Source of the DNA: Bog-756 sp036513075
GTDB lineage: Bacteria > Actinomycetota > Acidimicrobiia > Acidimicrobiales > RAAP-2
Assembly: GCA_036513075.1 (NCBI GenBank)
Contig: DATBZS010000042.1
Span: 7,196-71,195 of the forward strand
Length of the DNA: 64,000 nucleotides
Reading direction: 5' to 3'
Position numbers and translations under genes: made by a program. The notes under the pieces were generated by a model. That model saw only the letters and a list, made by a program, of their open reading frames with translations. It was not told the DNA's origin and did no database searches. Each line of letters opens with the position of its first letter. Positions within the stretch are counted from its first letter, which is position 1. This document shows, piece after piece, positions 17,910 to 26,502 of the stretch.

Positions 17910-18845
17910 ATGTGGGCGGCGGCAGGTTTGATTTCGGGCCTCATCCTGCTACTGGTGGCGGTCTGCTTTCTGGTCATCGTCATCCACGAGTTCGGCCATG
18001 CAGTAGCGGCCAGAGTGACCGGAACCCGAGTCCTGTCCATCAAGATTGGTAGCTCCATTCGACTCGTGACGATGAGGATCCGTGGAGTGCCCCTAACGCT
18101 GCACGCGCTGCCATTGAGGGGGCTGACACGTGTGAATCTGCCTTCGACCCGTACCCGGTATGTTGTCCTCACTCTGGGTGGCCCTGTCGCCAATGCTGCA
18201 ATGGCCCTGATGTGCTTGGTGCTGGCCGCCTGGCTCGGACCGGTGTTCTTGGTGTTGGGCGTTGGTAATGCCCTGGGGGTGGCCAGTCTGCTACCCGTTC
18301 CTCCACATACGCCAAAACATGTCGGCTCGGATGGTTGGGTCCTGTGCGGACTCGTATTCAGAAGAGACAGCTATCGCGAGCGGGTCGATGCTGCCGCGAA
18401 GTCGCGTCGTCTGCCAATCACTCTGCAAGTGGAGCCGCCCGGCGAGCAAGCATCGGCCACGAATCCTGCCAGTGTGCTCGCCCTGGACTTGGCACTCCGC
18501 CATGACACCGCATCAGTGATTGCCGACTCCGAGCTCTGGGCGGAAAGGGCGGTCAGCCTTGACCCCGAAGACGTTGTCGCTCAAAACGCGCTAGCACTTG
18601 TCAGAATTCGACAGAATCGGGTCGAGGAAGGTGAAGCACGTGTGCGCACTCTGTTGCGTGCCCTCCCCGACAACGCGGAACTTCGAATCCGGTCCCAGTG
18701 CGAACTGACCCTGGCTCTTGCGCTGTGCCGCCTTGGCGATCAGCGTGGCGCGAAAGAGTTGACTGAATGGGCACGTGTGCATATTCCGAGGTACCCGCTT
18801 GTGGCAGAACTCCAAGAACTGCTGGAGACGAGCCAAGAGAGTTAG
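17910..18845 (+). CDS. Site-2-protease (M50) relative with TPR-like tail
   Basis: 311 residues. Hydrophobic segments at about 1-25 and 85-125 flank the zinc motif HEFGH (residues 26-30). The second motif of M50 enzymes, normally N-x-LP-x-x-P-x-DG, appears as NALGVASLLPV with SDGWVL after an insertion, so the third zinc ligand is probably present. From about 195 onward a soluble, helical region (ERAVSLDPEDVVAQNALALVRIRQNRVEEGEARV) looks like tetratricopeptide-type repeats. Such fusions could cleave a membrane substrate held by the repeats. GC and codon use are clearly less extreme than in neighbours, pointing to transfer. The start has a possible -10 box and no ribosome site, so it may be leaderless. 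Confidence 0.78.
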   Translation: MWAAAGLISGLILLLVAVCFLVIVIHEFGHAVAARVTGTRVLSIKIGSSIRLVTMRIRGVPLTLHALPLRGLTRVNLPSTRTRYVVLTLGGPVANAAMALMCLVLAAWLGPVFLVLGVGNALGVASLLPVPPHTPKHVGSDGWVLCGLVFRRDSYRERVDAAAKSRRLPITLQVEPPGEQASATNPASVLALDLALRHDTASVIADSELWAERAVSLDPEDVVAQNALALVRIRQNRVEEGEARVRTLLRALPDNAELRIRSQCELTLALALCRLGDQRGAKELTEWARVHIPRYPLVAELQELLETSQES

Positions 18846-18997
18846 GGCGCGTTCCGCACGAGGATAGGAGACGCCAAGTACCGCATGGGCCTCAGGGGAC
18901 CGAGGACAGCGCTATCCGAGAACGTTGTACTCGATCGCAACGCCCGGCAACGGGTCGGACCATCGGCAGGACAGGTCAATCGTTGCCGGAGACGGCG

Positions 18998-19624
18998 CTA
19001 GGTCGCCCAAGGGCGCCCGAAGCGGTCGACGTGGACCCGCTCAGCCAGCGGCAGCCGACGGGGTGGACCGAGGCGCCGTGCCGGCCAGCCCAACGGCACG
19101 ACGGCCATCGGGCGCACCGAATCCGGCAGTTCGAGCAACTCGGCCAGCTCCGTTGCCCGCAAGGTGGCCAATGTGGTCAGGGCCGATCCCAGTCCCTCGG
19201 CGTTGGCGGCCAGGAGCAGGTTCTGGGTGGCCGGGAAGACCGACGAGGGAAGGACCGCCTCATGCCCGATCGACCGGTCACCGCAGACCACGACGATGAC
19301 CGGCGCCGACGCAAGTCCGGACTCCACTCCTCGGTCCACGTCGTTCAACAGGGCGGGCGTCAGCCGGGACTCCGAAAACGAGCGGGCACCGTCTCGCCAG
19401 GCGGTGCGGGTCATCTCGACGATCTGGTGGCGGGTGTCCGGATCACGGACGACGACGAAGACCCACGGCTGCTTGTTCTCCGCGCTCGGCGCATGGGTGG
19501 CCGCCTCGAGGCACCGCCCCAGTACGTCGTCGTCCACCGGTTTCCCGTCGAACTGGCGACAGGCACGCTGGTTGAGGACGACGTCGAAGAACGTCGGCAG
19601 CCGTGCCGAGGGATCGGCGGTCAC
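18998..19624 (-). CDS. Nitroreductase-family FMN oxidoreductase
   Basis: A 208-residue nitroreductase fold protein. RACRQFDGKPVDDDVLGRCLEAATHAPSAEN holds the phosphate-binding Arg-x-x-Arg and Ser-Asn pattern for FMN, and QPWVFVVV follows. The GLGSALTT segment and PLGWPA near the end are the usual FMN-binding motifs. By family it reduces nitro groups, quinones or flavin using NAD(P)H. GTG at 19624 has a GGAG site about nine bases upstream and is preferred over GTG at 19666. It is the last gene of a minus-strand group but lies about 170 bases beyond the SRPBCC gene. Confidence 0.88.
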   Translation of the reverse strand: MTADPSARLPTFFDVVLNQRACRQFDGKPVDDDVLGRCLEAATHAPSAENKQPWVFVVVRDPDTRHQIVEMTRTAWRDGARSFSESRLTPALLNDVDRGVESGLASAPVIVVVCGDRSIGHEAVLPSSVFPATQNLLLAANAEGLGSALTTLATLRATELAELLELPDSVRPMAVVPLGWPARRLGPPRRLPLAERVHVDRFGRPWAT

Positions 19625-19795
19625 CGTCGGGCTCCGGCGCACCGCTGCGCACGGGCTCGCGGCCACCGTGGCATGCGGACCGAGTTCACGGATCGGACGG
19701 GGCCTGGTGTCTCCGGTCGACCACCTCGGTGCGGTGCCGGGCGACCGGCGCCGACGTGCTCGAGGCGACCGTGCACCGGCCTATGGCGCAGCAGG

Positions 19796-20287
19796 TCATT
19801 CCGGGGCACGGTTCCGCTCCCGGTTCCTGGCGAGCGACCGGACCAGCGCGGCCTCGATCAATGCATCGTTTCCTTCAGAGATGAAGGCGTGGACCCGCTT
19901 CTCGAACAGCCACCGCATCACCGGGTGGAAGACGTCATAGGTCTCCCGGAAGTGCACCCGGGTCGTCCCGTCGCCAAGATCTTCCAGACGGGTCCAGCCC
20001 GACGCCCGCGACCACAGGGGCTTCCCGATAGCGTCATACCGCCACGACACCGGGCGCTCGGACTCTGTGATCCACTCCCACGACTGCGCCCGGCCCTTGG
20101 AGAGCAGGTACCTCGGGACCGGAAACCGGCAGTGCCGCACCAAGCCGTTCCCCTGCTCGTCGCCCTGATGGAGGATGGTGATGGTGACCGCGTCCGTGTC
20201 GACACCGGCCCGCATCCCTTTCCAATACACGTCCCAGACTTCCTCGGGCGTCGCCTCGATGACGAAATCGAACTGGTGATCCTGCAC
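19796..20287 (-). CDS. SRPBCC (START/polyketide-cyclase-like) protein
   Basis: 163 residues, GTG start with a GAGGAG site nine bases upstream. FDFVIEATPEEVWDVYWKGM opens a typical SRPBCC fold, and WTRLEDLGDGTTRVHFRETYDVF is the central beta region; the long C-terminal helix is basic. The fold forms a deep pocket for hydrophobic ligands; no catalytic residues can be named. It lies 69 bases downstream of the acyl-CoA ligase on the same strand, so a role in handling an aromatic or acyl intermediate is possible. Confidence 0.8.
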   Translation of the reverse strand: MQDHQFDFVIEATPEEVWDVYWKGMRAGVDTDAVTITILHQGDEQGNGLVRHCRFPVPRYLLSKGRAQSWEWITESERPVSWRYDAIGKPLWSRASGWTRLEDLGDGTTRVHFRETYDVFHPVMRWLFEKRVHAFISEGNDALIEAALVRSLARNRERNRAPE

Positions 20288-20356
20288 GCACGCTCCTCAA
20301 TTGTTCGGTAGTAAATGCCTATCGCTGATGGTGATTCCGGACTGACTCCGAATTCC

Positions 20357-21901
20357 TCACCCGTCGGGTACCTGGACCCCGCCATCACCTGAGGCCACGA
20401 CCAGCCGTGACCGAACGACCTTCCCACTGGCGGTCCTCGGCAACTCCGACACGACAGTCATCTGGCGGGGAACCTTGTAGTCGGCCAGGCGGGTGCGGGC
20501 GAACTCGCGCAGCTCGTCCAGGGGAAGGTTCCCGTCAGGACGGACCACCACGAAGGCGGCGATGTCCTCGCCCAGCACGTCATGGGGCACCCCGACCACA
20601 GCAGCCTCGACCACCAACGGATGGGCCTGGAGCACCGCCTCGACATCGTCGGTGTAGATATTCATCCCCCCGCGGATGATCACGTCCTTCTTCCGGCCGA
20701 CGATGTAGAGGTACCCCTCGGCGTCCAGGTGACCGAGGTCGCCGGTATGCAGCCATCCCCCCTCCCACAGCCGCGCTGTCGCCTCGGAGTCCCGGAAGTA
20801 CTCCCGGTGCCCACTCGGGTTCCGGGTGAGCACCTCGCCGATCTCACCGGTCGGGCACGGTACGCCGTCGTCGTCCACGATCCGGACCTCCACCGGGGGC
20901 GTCGGTCGTCCCACCGCCCCCGGTCGGGTGAGGGCCCCTTCGGGATCCATGGTGAACGTGGCGTGCCCACCTTCGGTCATGCCGTAGCTGTTGAGGACCG
21001 CGGCATCAGGCAACTTGGCCTGGAGGCGGAGGAGCGTGCCAGGTGCGAGCGGTGCGCTGCCCAGGATCAGCCGGCCCAGGCTGGACAGGTCGGCGCTGTC
21101 GAACGACGGATGGTGGATCAGGAGCTGGGCCATCGCCGGGACGATGAATGCGATCACCGGTCGTTCCCGTTCGACGGTGTCGAGCCACGATCTGGCGTCG
21201 AAGGTCGGAATGAACAGGACGGTCATCCCCGCCTTCATCGGGTTGTAGATGAATCCGATACCGGCGAAGGTGAAGACCGGTGCGGCCGTGAGCCAGCCCG
21301 AGCCCCGCCACTTCGGGAGCCCGTTGGGAAGGTGGGCGACCTGGTTGTGCCGGACAGCGACGCCTTTGGGTCGGCCCGTGGTGCCCGAGGTATAGAGCAC
21401 GTCGGCCAGGTCGTGCTCTTCGACCGGCACCTGGATCGGCCCGGAGTCGGCATCCATGAGGTCCACCAGGGAGACGGATCCGATGGCGTCGGCGGGATCG
21501 ACCGTCACCACGATCGCCAGATCCGGTAGTGAACCGACAAACGGAGCGAGGCCGGCGGCATAGGAACCGCTGGTGATGAGCCCGCGGGCGCCGGCGTGAT
21601 GGAGGATCACCTGCACCTCGGACGGCGACAGCCGGTTGTTGACCGGAACACAGACCGCCCCGAGTTTGTGGAGCGCGGCATAGGCCACGATCCAGTCGAG
21701 GATCCGTACGGGCTCGAGGTAGACGGCCACGCGGTCGCCCTTGACGACCCCCCGGGCCAGCAGTCCCCGCGCCAGGCGGTTCGAGTCCTCCTCCCAACGG
21801 GCGAACGTGATCGACGACCGGTCCCCCATATTGCGGTAGGCCACCTCGTCCGGATATGCCGCGGCCATCAGGCGCAACTGGTCCGGTAGGAGGTCAGCCA
21901 C
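20357..21901 (-). CDS. Acyl-CoA synthetase / AMP-dependent ligase
   Basis: A 514-residue adenylate-forming enzyme. Core motifs are in order: A3 P-loop LYTSGTTGRPKG, A5 NSYGMTEGG, A7 WLHTGDLG, A8 GRKKDVIIRGGMNIY and A10 PRTASGKVVR with the catalytic lysine. It activates a carboxylic acid as the acyl-AMP and then forms the CoA thioester; chain type is unknown. GTG at 21901 is chosen because the fold starts here (LLPDQLRLMAAAYPDEVAYR); the open frame continues far upstream antisense to the amidohydrolase. It follows the amidohydrolase gene by 95 bases on the same strand. Confidence 0.92.
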   Translation of the reverse strand: MADLLPDQLRLMAAAYPDEVAYRNMGDRSSITFARWEEDSNRLARGLLARGVVKGDRVAVYLEPVRILDWIVAYAALHKLGAVCVPVNNRLSPSEVQVILHHAGARGLITSGSYAAGLAPFVGSLPDLAIVVTVDPADAIGSVSLVDLMDADSGPIQVPVEEHDLADVLYTSGTTGRPKGVAVRHNQVAHLPNGLPKWRGSGWLTAAPVFTFAGIGFIYNPMKAGMTVLFIPTFDARSWLDTVERERPVIAFIVPAMAQLLIHHPSFDSADLSSLGRLILGSAPLAPGTLLRLQAKLPDAAVLNSYGMTEGGHATFTMDPEGALTRPGAVGRPTPPVEVRIVDDDGVPCPTGEIGEVLTRNPSGHREYFRDSEATARLWEGGWLHTGDLGHLDAEGYLYIVGRKKDVIIRGGMNIYTDDVEAVLQAHPLVVEAAVVGVPHDVLGEDIAAFVVVRPDGNLPLDELREFARTRLADYKVPRQMTVVSELPRTASGKVVRSRLVVASGDGGVQVPDG

Positions 21902-21996
21902 GGAGGACCTGCTCCCCAACACAGCCGTGGGCCCCGTCGGCCACCTCGTCGGATGCGGTCTCCGCCGACAGCTGCCGGTGGGCGGTTGCCCGCATG

Positions 21997-23373
21997 TCAG
22001 GAGCCCGCGGTGGAAGTGGACGACAGCGGCACGGGTCGGGCCAGGCTCCAACTGAACGTCTTGGGGATCTGGTCCAGGGTGACTGTGGTCTCCAGATCCT
22101 CCACGGTGGGACCGACGCGATCGGCCACCTCCTGCAACAGGGCCTCGTCGAACCCGAAGACGCCGATGGCGTTCCGGCCCAGGATCCGCCGGATGTCCTC
22201 CTCGGGGAGCCCGCCGAACACCTGTCGGAGGATCAAGCGATGGACAGGAGCCGCCCCTTCGAGATGGGGATAGTCGGCACCCCACATGAGCCGGTCGACG
22301 CCGATCTCCTCGCGCATCTCGGCTTCGCCCCGGTTCATGAGCGAGCCGCCGAGGAAGACGTGCCGGTCGAAGTACTCCGCCGGTCGCATCTTCAGGTAGG
22401 ACCGGACCGGTGCACCACCATGGGTGTCGAAGAAGCCCTCCATGTCCCGGATCAGGGACGGAAGCCACTGCACGCCGTTCTCGGTCACCACCACCTTGAG
22501 GTCCGGGTGGCGGTCGAACACCCCACCCAAGATCATGAACCACAAGGGCCGACGGGTGAACACGAAGACCTCGTAGAGGCCCAGGAATCCCCCGTGCTTC
22601 TCGTCGTAGAGCTGCTTGGCGTCGGTGGCGGTCCCCGAAGCCCCGGTGTGCAGATTCACCACCAGGCCATGCTCCTCGCACGCACTCCAGAACGGGTCGT
22701 AGTACTCGTCCGCGTAGCCGGGGAGCCCGGACCGCAGCGACATGGCTGGGAGCATGACCCCTCCGTAGAGTCCCGACGCACGGGCCCAGGCGATCTCCGC
22801 CACGGCCCGGTCCATGTCGTGGAGGTCGATCGGGATGCACCCGGTCCGGCGCCCCGGCGCGGCGGCACAGAACTCGGACAGCCACCGGTTGTAGGCGTTG
22901 AGGGCCGGCCACACCACATCGAGGTTCTTGTTCGAGTGACCGCCGAGGTACATCGCCGGCGACAGGCCGCCAGCCAGCACCGGTCCGGGAAAGGCCACTT
23001 CGGCGTGGATTCCCTGGGCTTCCAGGTAGGCCAGCCTCTTCCCGCCGGCGTCGGAGGGGAACACCCATTCCGAGCTGTAGTTGGCCAGCCACTCCCGAGC
23101 AGCCCCGATGTCGACTCCCATGCCGGAGAGTCGGCGCGCGGCCACCGCCCGGACGGCGTCGGGATCGTCGATCTCGCCCGGGTCGATCCCTCCGAACATG
23201 GGGATGGCTACCGAGGACAGGTCACCGAAGGCCTCCACCGCCTGGCGGTGGCCGGGATCCACATAGGAGAGGAACTCAGCCAACGTGTCCGGTGCCGCGT
23301 GGGCATCGGCGGAAACCACCACGTAGGAACGGCCCGTGGGCAATCCGACTCTGCTTGCAGCCAATCGAACCAC
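21997..23373 (-). CDS. Amidohydrolase-2 family metal-dependent hydrolase
   Basis: 458 residues of the TIM-barrel amidohydrolase 2 family. The first strand is VVVSADAHAAP, the D-x-H form that replaces H-x-H in many members. The remaining metal and catalytic residues fit VVNLHTGAS (strand 5 His), VTENG and the terminal MWGADYPH, whose aspartate is the general base. Relatives include decarboxylases and C-C hydrolases of aromatic catabolism. The GTG start has a GGGGGAGG run directly before it, closer than usual, so the exact start is uncertain. It is divergent from the NTF2-like gene 135 bases away. Confidence 0.88.
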   Translation of the reverse strand: MVRLAASRVGLPTGRSYVVVSADAHAAPDTLAEFLSYVDPGHRQAVEAFGDLSSVAIPMFGGIDPGEIDDPDAVRAVAARRLSGMGVDIGAAREWLANYSSEWVFPSDAGGKRLAYLEAQGIHAEVAFPGPVLAGGLSPAMYLGGHSNKNLDVVWPALNAYNRWLSEFCAAAPGRRTGCIPIDLHDMDRAVAEIAWARASGLYGGVMLPAMSLRSGLPGYADEYYDPFWSACEEHGLVVNLHTGASGTATDAKQLYDEKHGGFLGLYEVFVFTRRPLWFMILGGVFDRHPDLKVVVTENGVQWLPSLIRDMEGFFDTHGGAPVRSYLKMRPAEYFDRHVFLGGSLMNRGEAEMREEIGVDRLMWGADYPHLEGAAPVHRLILRQVFGGLPEEDIRRILGRNAIGVFGFDEALLQEVADRVGPTVEDLETTVTLDQIPKTFSWSLARPVPLSSTSTAGS

Positions 23374-23508
23374 CCTCCCCCGGCACCGCCCCGGCCCGGG
23401 CGTGCCGAGCGCAGACTACTTCTGGGAGACCGATCCCGCCGGGGCGGGGCCGATCGACGCCGATACGGCTCTCGAGCACGAGGTCGGGCGCGACGTTACG
23501 GTGGCTGC

Positions 23509-23889
23509 ATGGACTGGTCGTCGTGGGCGGAGTGTCTGGCAATCGCGCTCAGCCCGGACGGGGAGTTCGCATCGCTTTTCGCGCCGGATGCGCTCTTCAG
23601 CGATCCGGTCAATCCACCGACCACCGATCTTGCCGCCATCGAGGAGATGACCAACGCGTCGTTTCCGGATTGGCGACAGGAGATCGTCTCGATCCACGGG
23701 GACGAGACGGCCGGAGCGTTCGAGTGGATCGGCAGCGGAACGCTCGGGGGGACCGTTCCCATCGTGATCCACGGATGCACGGTCGTCGACGTCGACGGCG
23801 ATGGACTGGTGACCCGGTGGCGCGACTACTTCGACCTGAAGGAGATCGAATCTCAGTTCGAAGCACGGGGACCCGCTGCGCCGGAGTGA
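23509..23889 (+). CDS. NTF2-like / SnoaL-type small protein
   Basis: 126 residues, cystatin-like alpha+beta fold. It begins with helical MDWSSWAECLAIALSPDG, then FASLFAPDALFSDPVNP, typical of SnoaL-like members, and ends in strands VIHGCTVVDVDGDGLVTRWRDYFD. The family includes isomerases, dehydratases and non-catalytic binding proteins. A TTACGGT box lies 12 bases before the ATG and could serve as -10 of a short-leader transcript. It is a lone plus-strand gene inside the minus-strand catabolic group and shares its promoter region with the amidohydrolase. Confidence 0.78.
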   Translation: MDWSSWAECLAIALSPDGEFASLFAPDALFSDPVNPPTTDLAAIEEMTNASFPDWRQEIVSIHGDETAGAFEWIGSGTLGGTVPIVIHGCTVVDVDGDGLVTRWRDYFDLKEIESQFEARGPAAPE

Positions 23890-23919
23890 GTCGACCGGGT
23901 CCGGGCCGATCGACTCGCC

Positions 23920-24807
23920 CTACCCGGCTCGGCGTCTGGCCTTGGACTCCCCTGCCAACACCTTGGCCTTTTCCGCATTGATCCGAGCGGCGTCCCGAGG
24001 TCGGAGGCCCTGCGCGTAGACGGCACGGATGTACTCCTGGACGTCGGTGGCCGCGGTGGCGACGGTCAGCAGGTCGTTGGACGCCTGCAGGTGGGTCCGC
24101 AGGCCCATCATGTCCCACGCCCGCCGGATGTTCGCCTTGGCCGCCATCAGCGTGGTGAGGGGTGCCTGGGCCACGAGGAAGGCCAGCTCGGCCACTTCGT
24201 CGTCGAGGCGCTCGATCGGGACCACCCGGTTGACCAATCCCATGTCCTTGGCCTCTTGGGCCGAAAGTTCCTGGCTTGTGTACATGTACTCCGACGCCCG
24301 TTTGAAGTTCATGAAGAGCCACGGCTCGATGCCCGTCTCCATAGTCGGCATGGCCATCCCCTGGAGGACGGGGAACTGGAAATAGGCGTCTTCTGAGGCG
24401 ACGGTCATGTCGGTGAGCAGGCCCCATACCGTTCCGCCGCCGAGGCAGTACCCGTGGACCTGGGCGATGGTCACCTTGGGGAAGTCCCACAACTTCATCA
24501 CCGGCGTGCCGTAGATATCCCACTGGCCTTTCCACGGGCTCCCCAGGCGGGCGGTGCTCTCGTCGATCTCGCGCATCTCGGTCCCGGGAGTGCCGACCAC
24601 CACGTGTCCGGCGCTGAACCCCGGTCCGTTGGCCTTGAGCACGACCACTTTGATGTCGTAGTCGCGATCGGCGTCATCGAGGCATGTGTCGACGTCGAAC
24701 ACCAGGTCCGACGACTGGATGTTGGCCTTTTCGGGGTAGTCCAGGGTGATCCAGGCGATCGGCCCGTCCTTCTCGTAGACGACCGTGGGCAGATGTCGGA
24801 TCTCCAT
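23920..24807 (-). CDS. Enoyl-CoA hydratase/isomerase family protein
   Basis: 295 residues of crotonase fold. ANGPGFSAGHVVVG forms the first oxyanion-hole segment and VHGYCLGGGTVWGLLTDMTVAS the second. The usual catalytic glutamates are not obvious at the canonical positions (WGLLTDM and QFPVLQGMAMPTMETG), so a hydratase reaction is not certain; the family also has isomerases, hydrolases and decarboxylases. ATG at 24807 has a GGAGGGG site; the frame extends to 24930 without support. It converges with the NTF2-like gene. Context suggests CoA-thioester catabolism with the ligase and amidohydrolase. Confidence 0.87.
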   Translation of the reverse strand: MEIRHLPTVVYEKDGPIAWITLDYPEKANIQSSDLVFDVDTCLDDADRDYDIKVVVLKANGPGFSAGHVVVGTPGTEMREIDESTARLGSPWKGQWDIYGTPVMKLWDFPKVTIAQVHGYCLGGGTVWGLLTDMTVASEDAYFQFPVLQGMAMPTMETGIEPWLFMNFKRASEYMYTSQELSAQEAKDMGLVNRVVPIERLDDEVAELAFLVAQAPLTTLMAAKANIRRAWDMMGLRTHLQASNDLLTVATAATDVQEYIRAVYAQGLRPRDAARINAEKAKVLAGESKARRRAG

Positions 24808-25034
24808 GGACCCCTCCAGTACGCATGACGTCTCTGGCAACCACCGCGCTGCGCGGCGTGATGAAGCTACCAAAGAAGCTCCCACCGCCCCGTTCCCACA
24901 ACCGACACGACCGGCGGAGGCCACCGGCAACGGCCCGCCGGGCCAGTGTCCCGGTCAGTGGGAACATGGAGCTCCTCGTCGGCGCGGCTGGTCGGGTCAC
25001 GAAATCGGCAGCTTCCCGCCCCCCTCTCTAAGAT

Positions 25035-25061
25035 CACTGTTCTCGTCGGGCAAGAACAGTG
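25035..25061. promoter_or_regulatory. Perfect 9-base inverted repeat, candidate operator
   Basis: CACTGTTCT (25035-25043) and AGAACAGTG (25053-25061) are exact reverse complements separated by nine bases. The site is about 27 bases before the first gene of the plus-strand catabolic run and about 230 bases before the divergent enoyl-CoA hydratase start. The shape suits a TetR or GntR-type dimer. A hairpin in a transcript is the alternative. Confidence 0.5.
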
Positions 25062-25087
25062 GAATACAAGTTGATTGAAATGGACGG

Positions 25088-25537
25088 GTGATGGCCGGAA
25101 GCGACCTCCTCATCGGCGACATCTTCACCAACGCCGTCCGGGCCGTGCCCGGTCGGACGGCTGCGGCACTCGGTGCCGTTCCGCTCTTCGCGGCGCTGGC
25201 CAACGTGGGCGCGGTGTTCGTCCCCGTCAACAGCCTGCTCGGGCCCGACGAGGCCGGGGCCATCCTGGACACCTGCCGTCCCGACCTGGTCGGCACCGAC
25301 GCCGCGCGGGAGACCCTTGCCGACGGCCGCATCCCGATCACCCTCGACGAGCTCGGCGACCGGGCCGACGGCCGGCTCCCCAAGCCCGTTGACCCGGGCG
25401 GCCCGTCCGGGCGCGTCGCCCACGTGGCCTTCTTCACCAGCGGGAGCACGGGGCGTCCGAAAGGTGCAGCGCTCTCCCACCGGGCGAACTACCTGCGGTC
25501 CCATCCCGGCGCGGTGCTCGAGCCCCGGGAGTGCTGA
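25088..25537 (+). pseudogene. Acyl-CoA ligase remnant, doubly deleted
   Basis: The frame encodes 149 residues where the family needs about 500. The opening DIFTNAVRAVPGRTAAALG is the normal N-terminus, but it joins straight to AVPLFAALANVGAVFVPVN, skipping about 40 residues that usually hold the ARGVGKGDRV segment. The A3 P-loop FFTSGSTGRPKG is intact, yet the protein stops 20 residues later, so motifs A4 to A10 and the C-terminal lid are missing. It cannot be a functional adenylating enzyme. The clean in-frame internal deletion and the close fit to the next gene suggest operon decay. Start is GTG 25088 or ATG 25091. Confidence 0.8.
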
Positions 25538-25553
25538 AGGACGAGGTGGACCG

Positions 25554-26486
25554 GTGAGTGGGGAGACGGTGGCCGTCCACTGCGGCCGGTGGGGCGGCTT
25601 CCTGCTCGACGCGCTCCGCCGGAGCCTGCCGGGCATCGATCTGGTCGCAACCGGAACGACCGAGGCGACCTCGGCCGACGTGCTGGTGACCCTGGCCGAC
25701 GACGGGTCGGCCCTGGCCGCCGTCCTCGGTCCGTCGGTGCGGTGGGTCCACATCCTGGGCGCCGGCGCTGACGGGTTCCCGTTCGAAGTGCTGGGCGACA
25801 GGGTGCTGACGTGCTCGCGGGGCGCTGGGGCACCGGCCATCGCCGAGTTCGTCCTGGCCACCATGCTGGCTTTCGAGAAGCGCCTGCCCGAGTCGTGGGT
25901 GACCGAACCGCCCGAGGCGTGGAACACCGCGCAACTGGGCGGGCTCGAGGGGCGCACCCTCGGACTCGTCGGCCTGGGAGCCATCGGCACGGCGGTTGCC
26001 CGTCGTGCCCTGGCCTTCGACATGGACGTGGCCGCCGTCCGGCGCAGCACCGCCCCCTCGCCCGTCGACGGGGTCACCCTCGCTGCCGATCTCCGCTTTC
26101 TGCTCGGCCGGTCGGACCACGTGGTCGTGGTGGCCCCGGCCACAAGGGCCACCCGCCGCCTACTCGACGATGCCGCCTTCGCCCACGTCCGGCCCGGGGC
26201 CCACCTGGTCAATGTCGCCCGGGGGTCGCTGATCGACCAGGACGCCCTGGTGCGCGCCCTCGACGACGGTCGGGTCGCCCGGGCGTCGCTCGACGTAGTC
26301 GATCCCGAGCCCCTGCCCGCTGGGCACCCCCTCTATGCCCACCCGGCGGTCCGGCTGTCCCCCCACATCTCGTGGTCGTCGCCCCGGACAGGTGCGCGGA
26401 CCATCTCGCTCTTCGCTGACAATCTCGAGCGCTACCGCCGGGGTGCGGACCTCCACGGCATGGTCGATGTGCAGGCCGGCTACTGA
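25554..26486 (+). CDS. D-2-hydroxyacid dehydrogenase (NAD-dependent)
   Basis: 310 residues, GTG start 16 bases after the ligase remnant with an AAGGACGAGG-type ribosome site. The NAD-binding Rossmann motif is GLVGLGAIGTAVARR. Catalytic residues are recognisable: Arg in NVARGSLIDQ, Glu in DPEPLP and His in SPHISW. The family interconverts 2-oxoacids and D-2-hydroxyacids. The N-terminal substrate domain is short. It appears to be in one operon with the isomerase and Gfo/Idh/MocA genes downstream, which suggests catabolism of a sugar acid or a hydroxy acid. Confidence 0.9.
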   Translation: MSGETVAVHCGRWGGFLLDALRRSLPGIDLVATGTTEATSADVLVTLADDGSALAAVLGPSVRWVHILGAGADGFPFEVLGDRVLTCSRGAGAPAIAEFVLATMLAFEKRLPESWVTEPPEAWNTAQLGGLEGRTLGLVGLGAIGTAVARRALAFDMDVAAVRRSTAPSPVDGVTLAADLRFLLGRSDHVVVVAPATRATRRLLDDAAFAHVRPGAHLVNVARGSLIDQDALVRALDDGRVARASLDVVDPEPLPAGHPLYAHPAVRLSPHISWSSPRTGARTISLFADNLERYRRGADLHGMVDVQAGY

Positions 26487-26502
26487 TGGGAGCAGACGAC
26501 TG

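Noticed and set aside
18767..20311. 514-codon plus-strand frame
   Set aside because: It is antisense to the nitroreductase and SRPBCC genes, whose motifs are clear, and reads as low-complexity Arg/Gly/Pro.
21902..23092. Upstream extension of the acyl-CoA ligase to 911 residues
   Set aside because: The added part is antisense or out of frame to the amidohydrolase and lacks family similarity.
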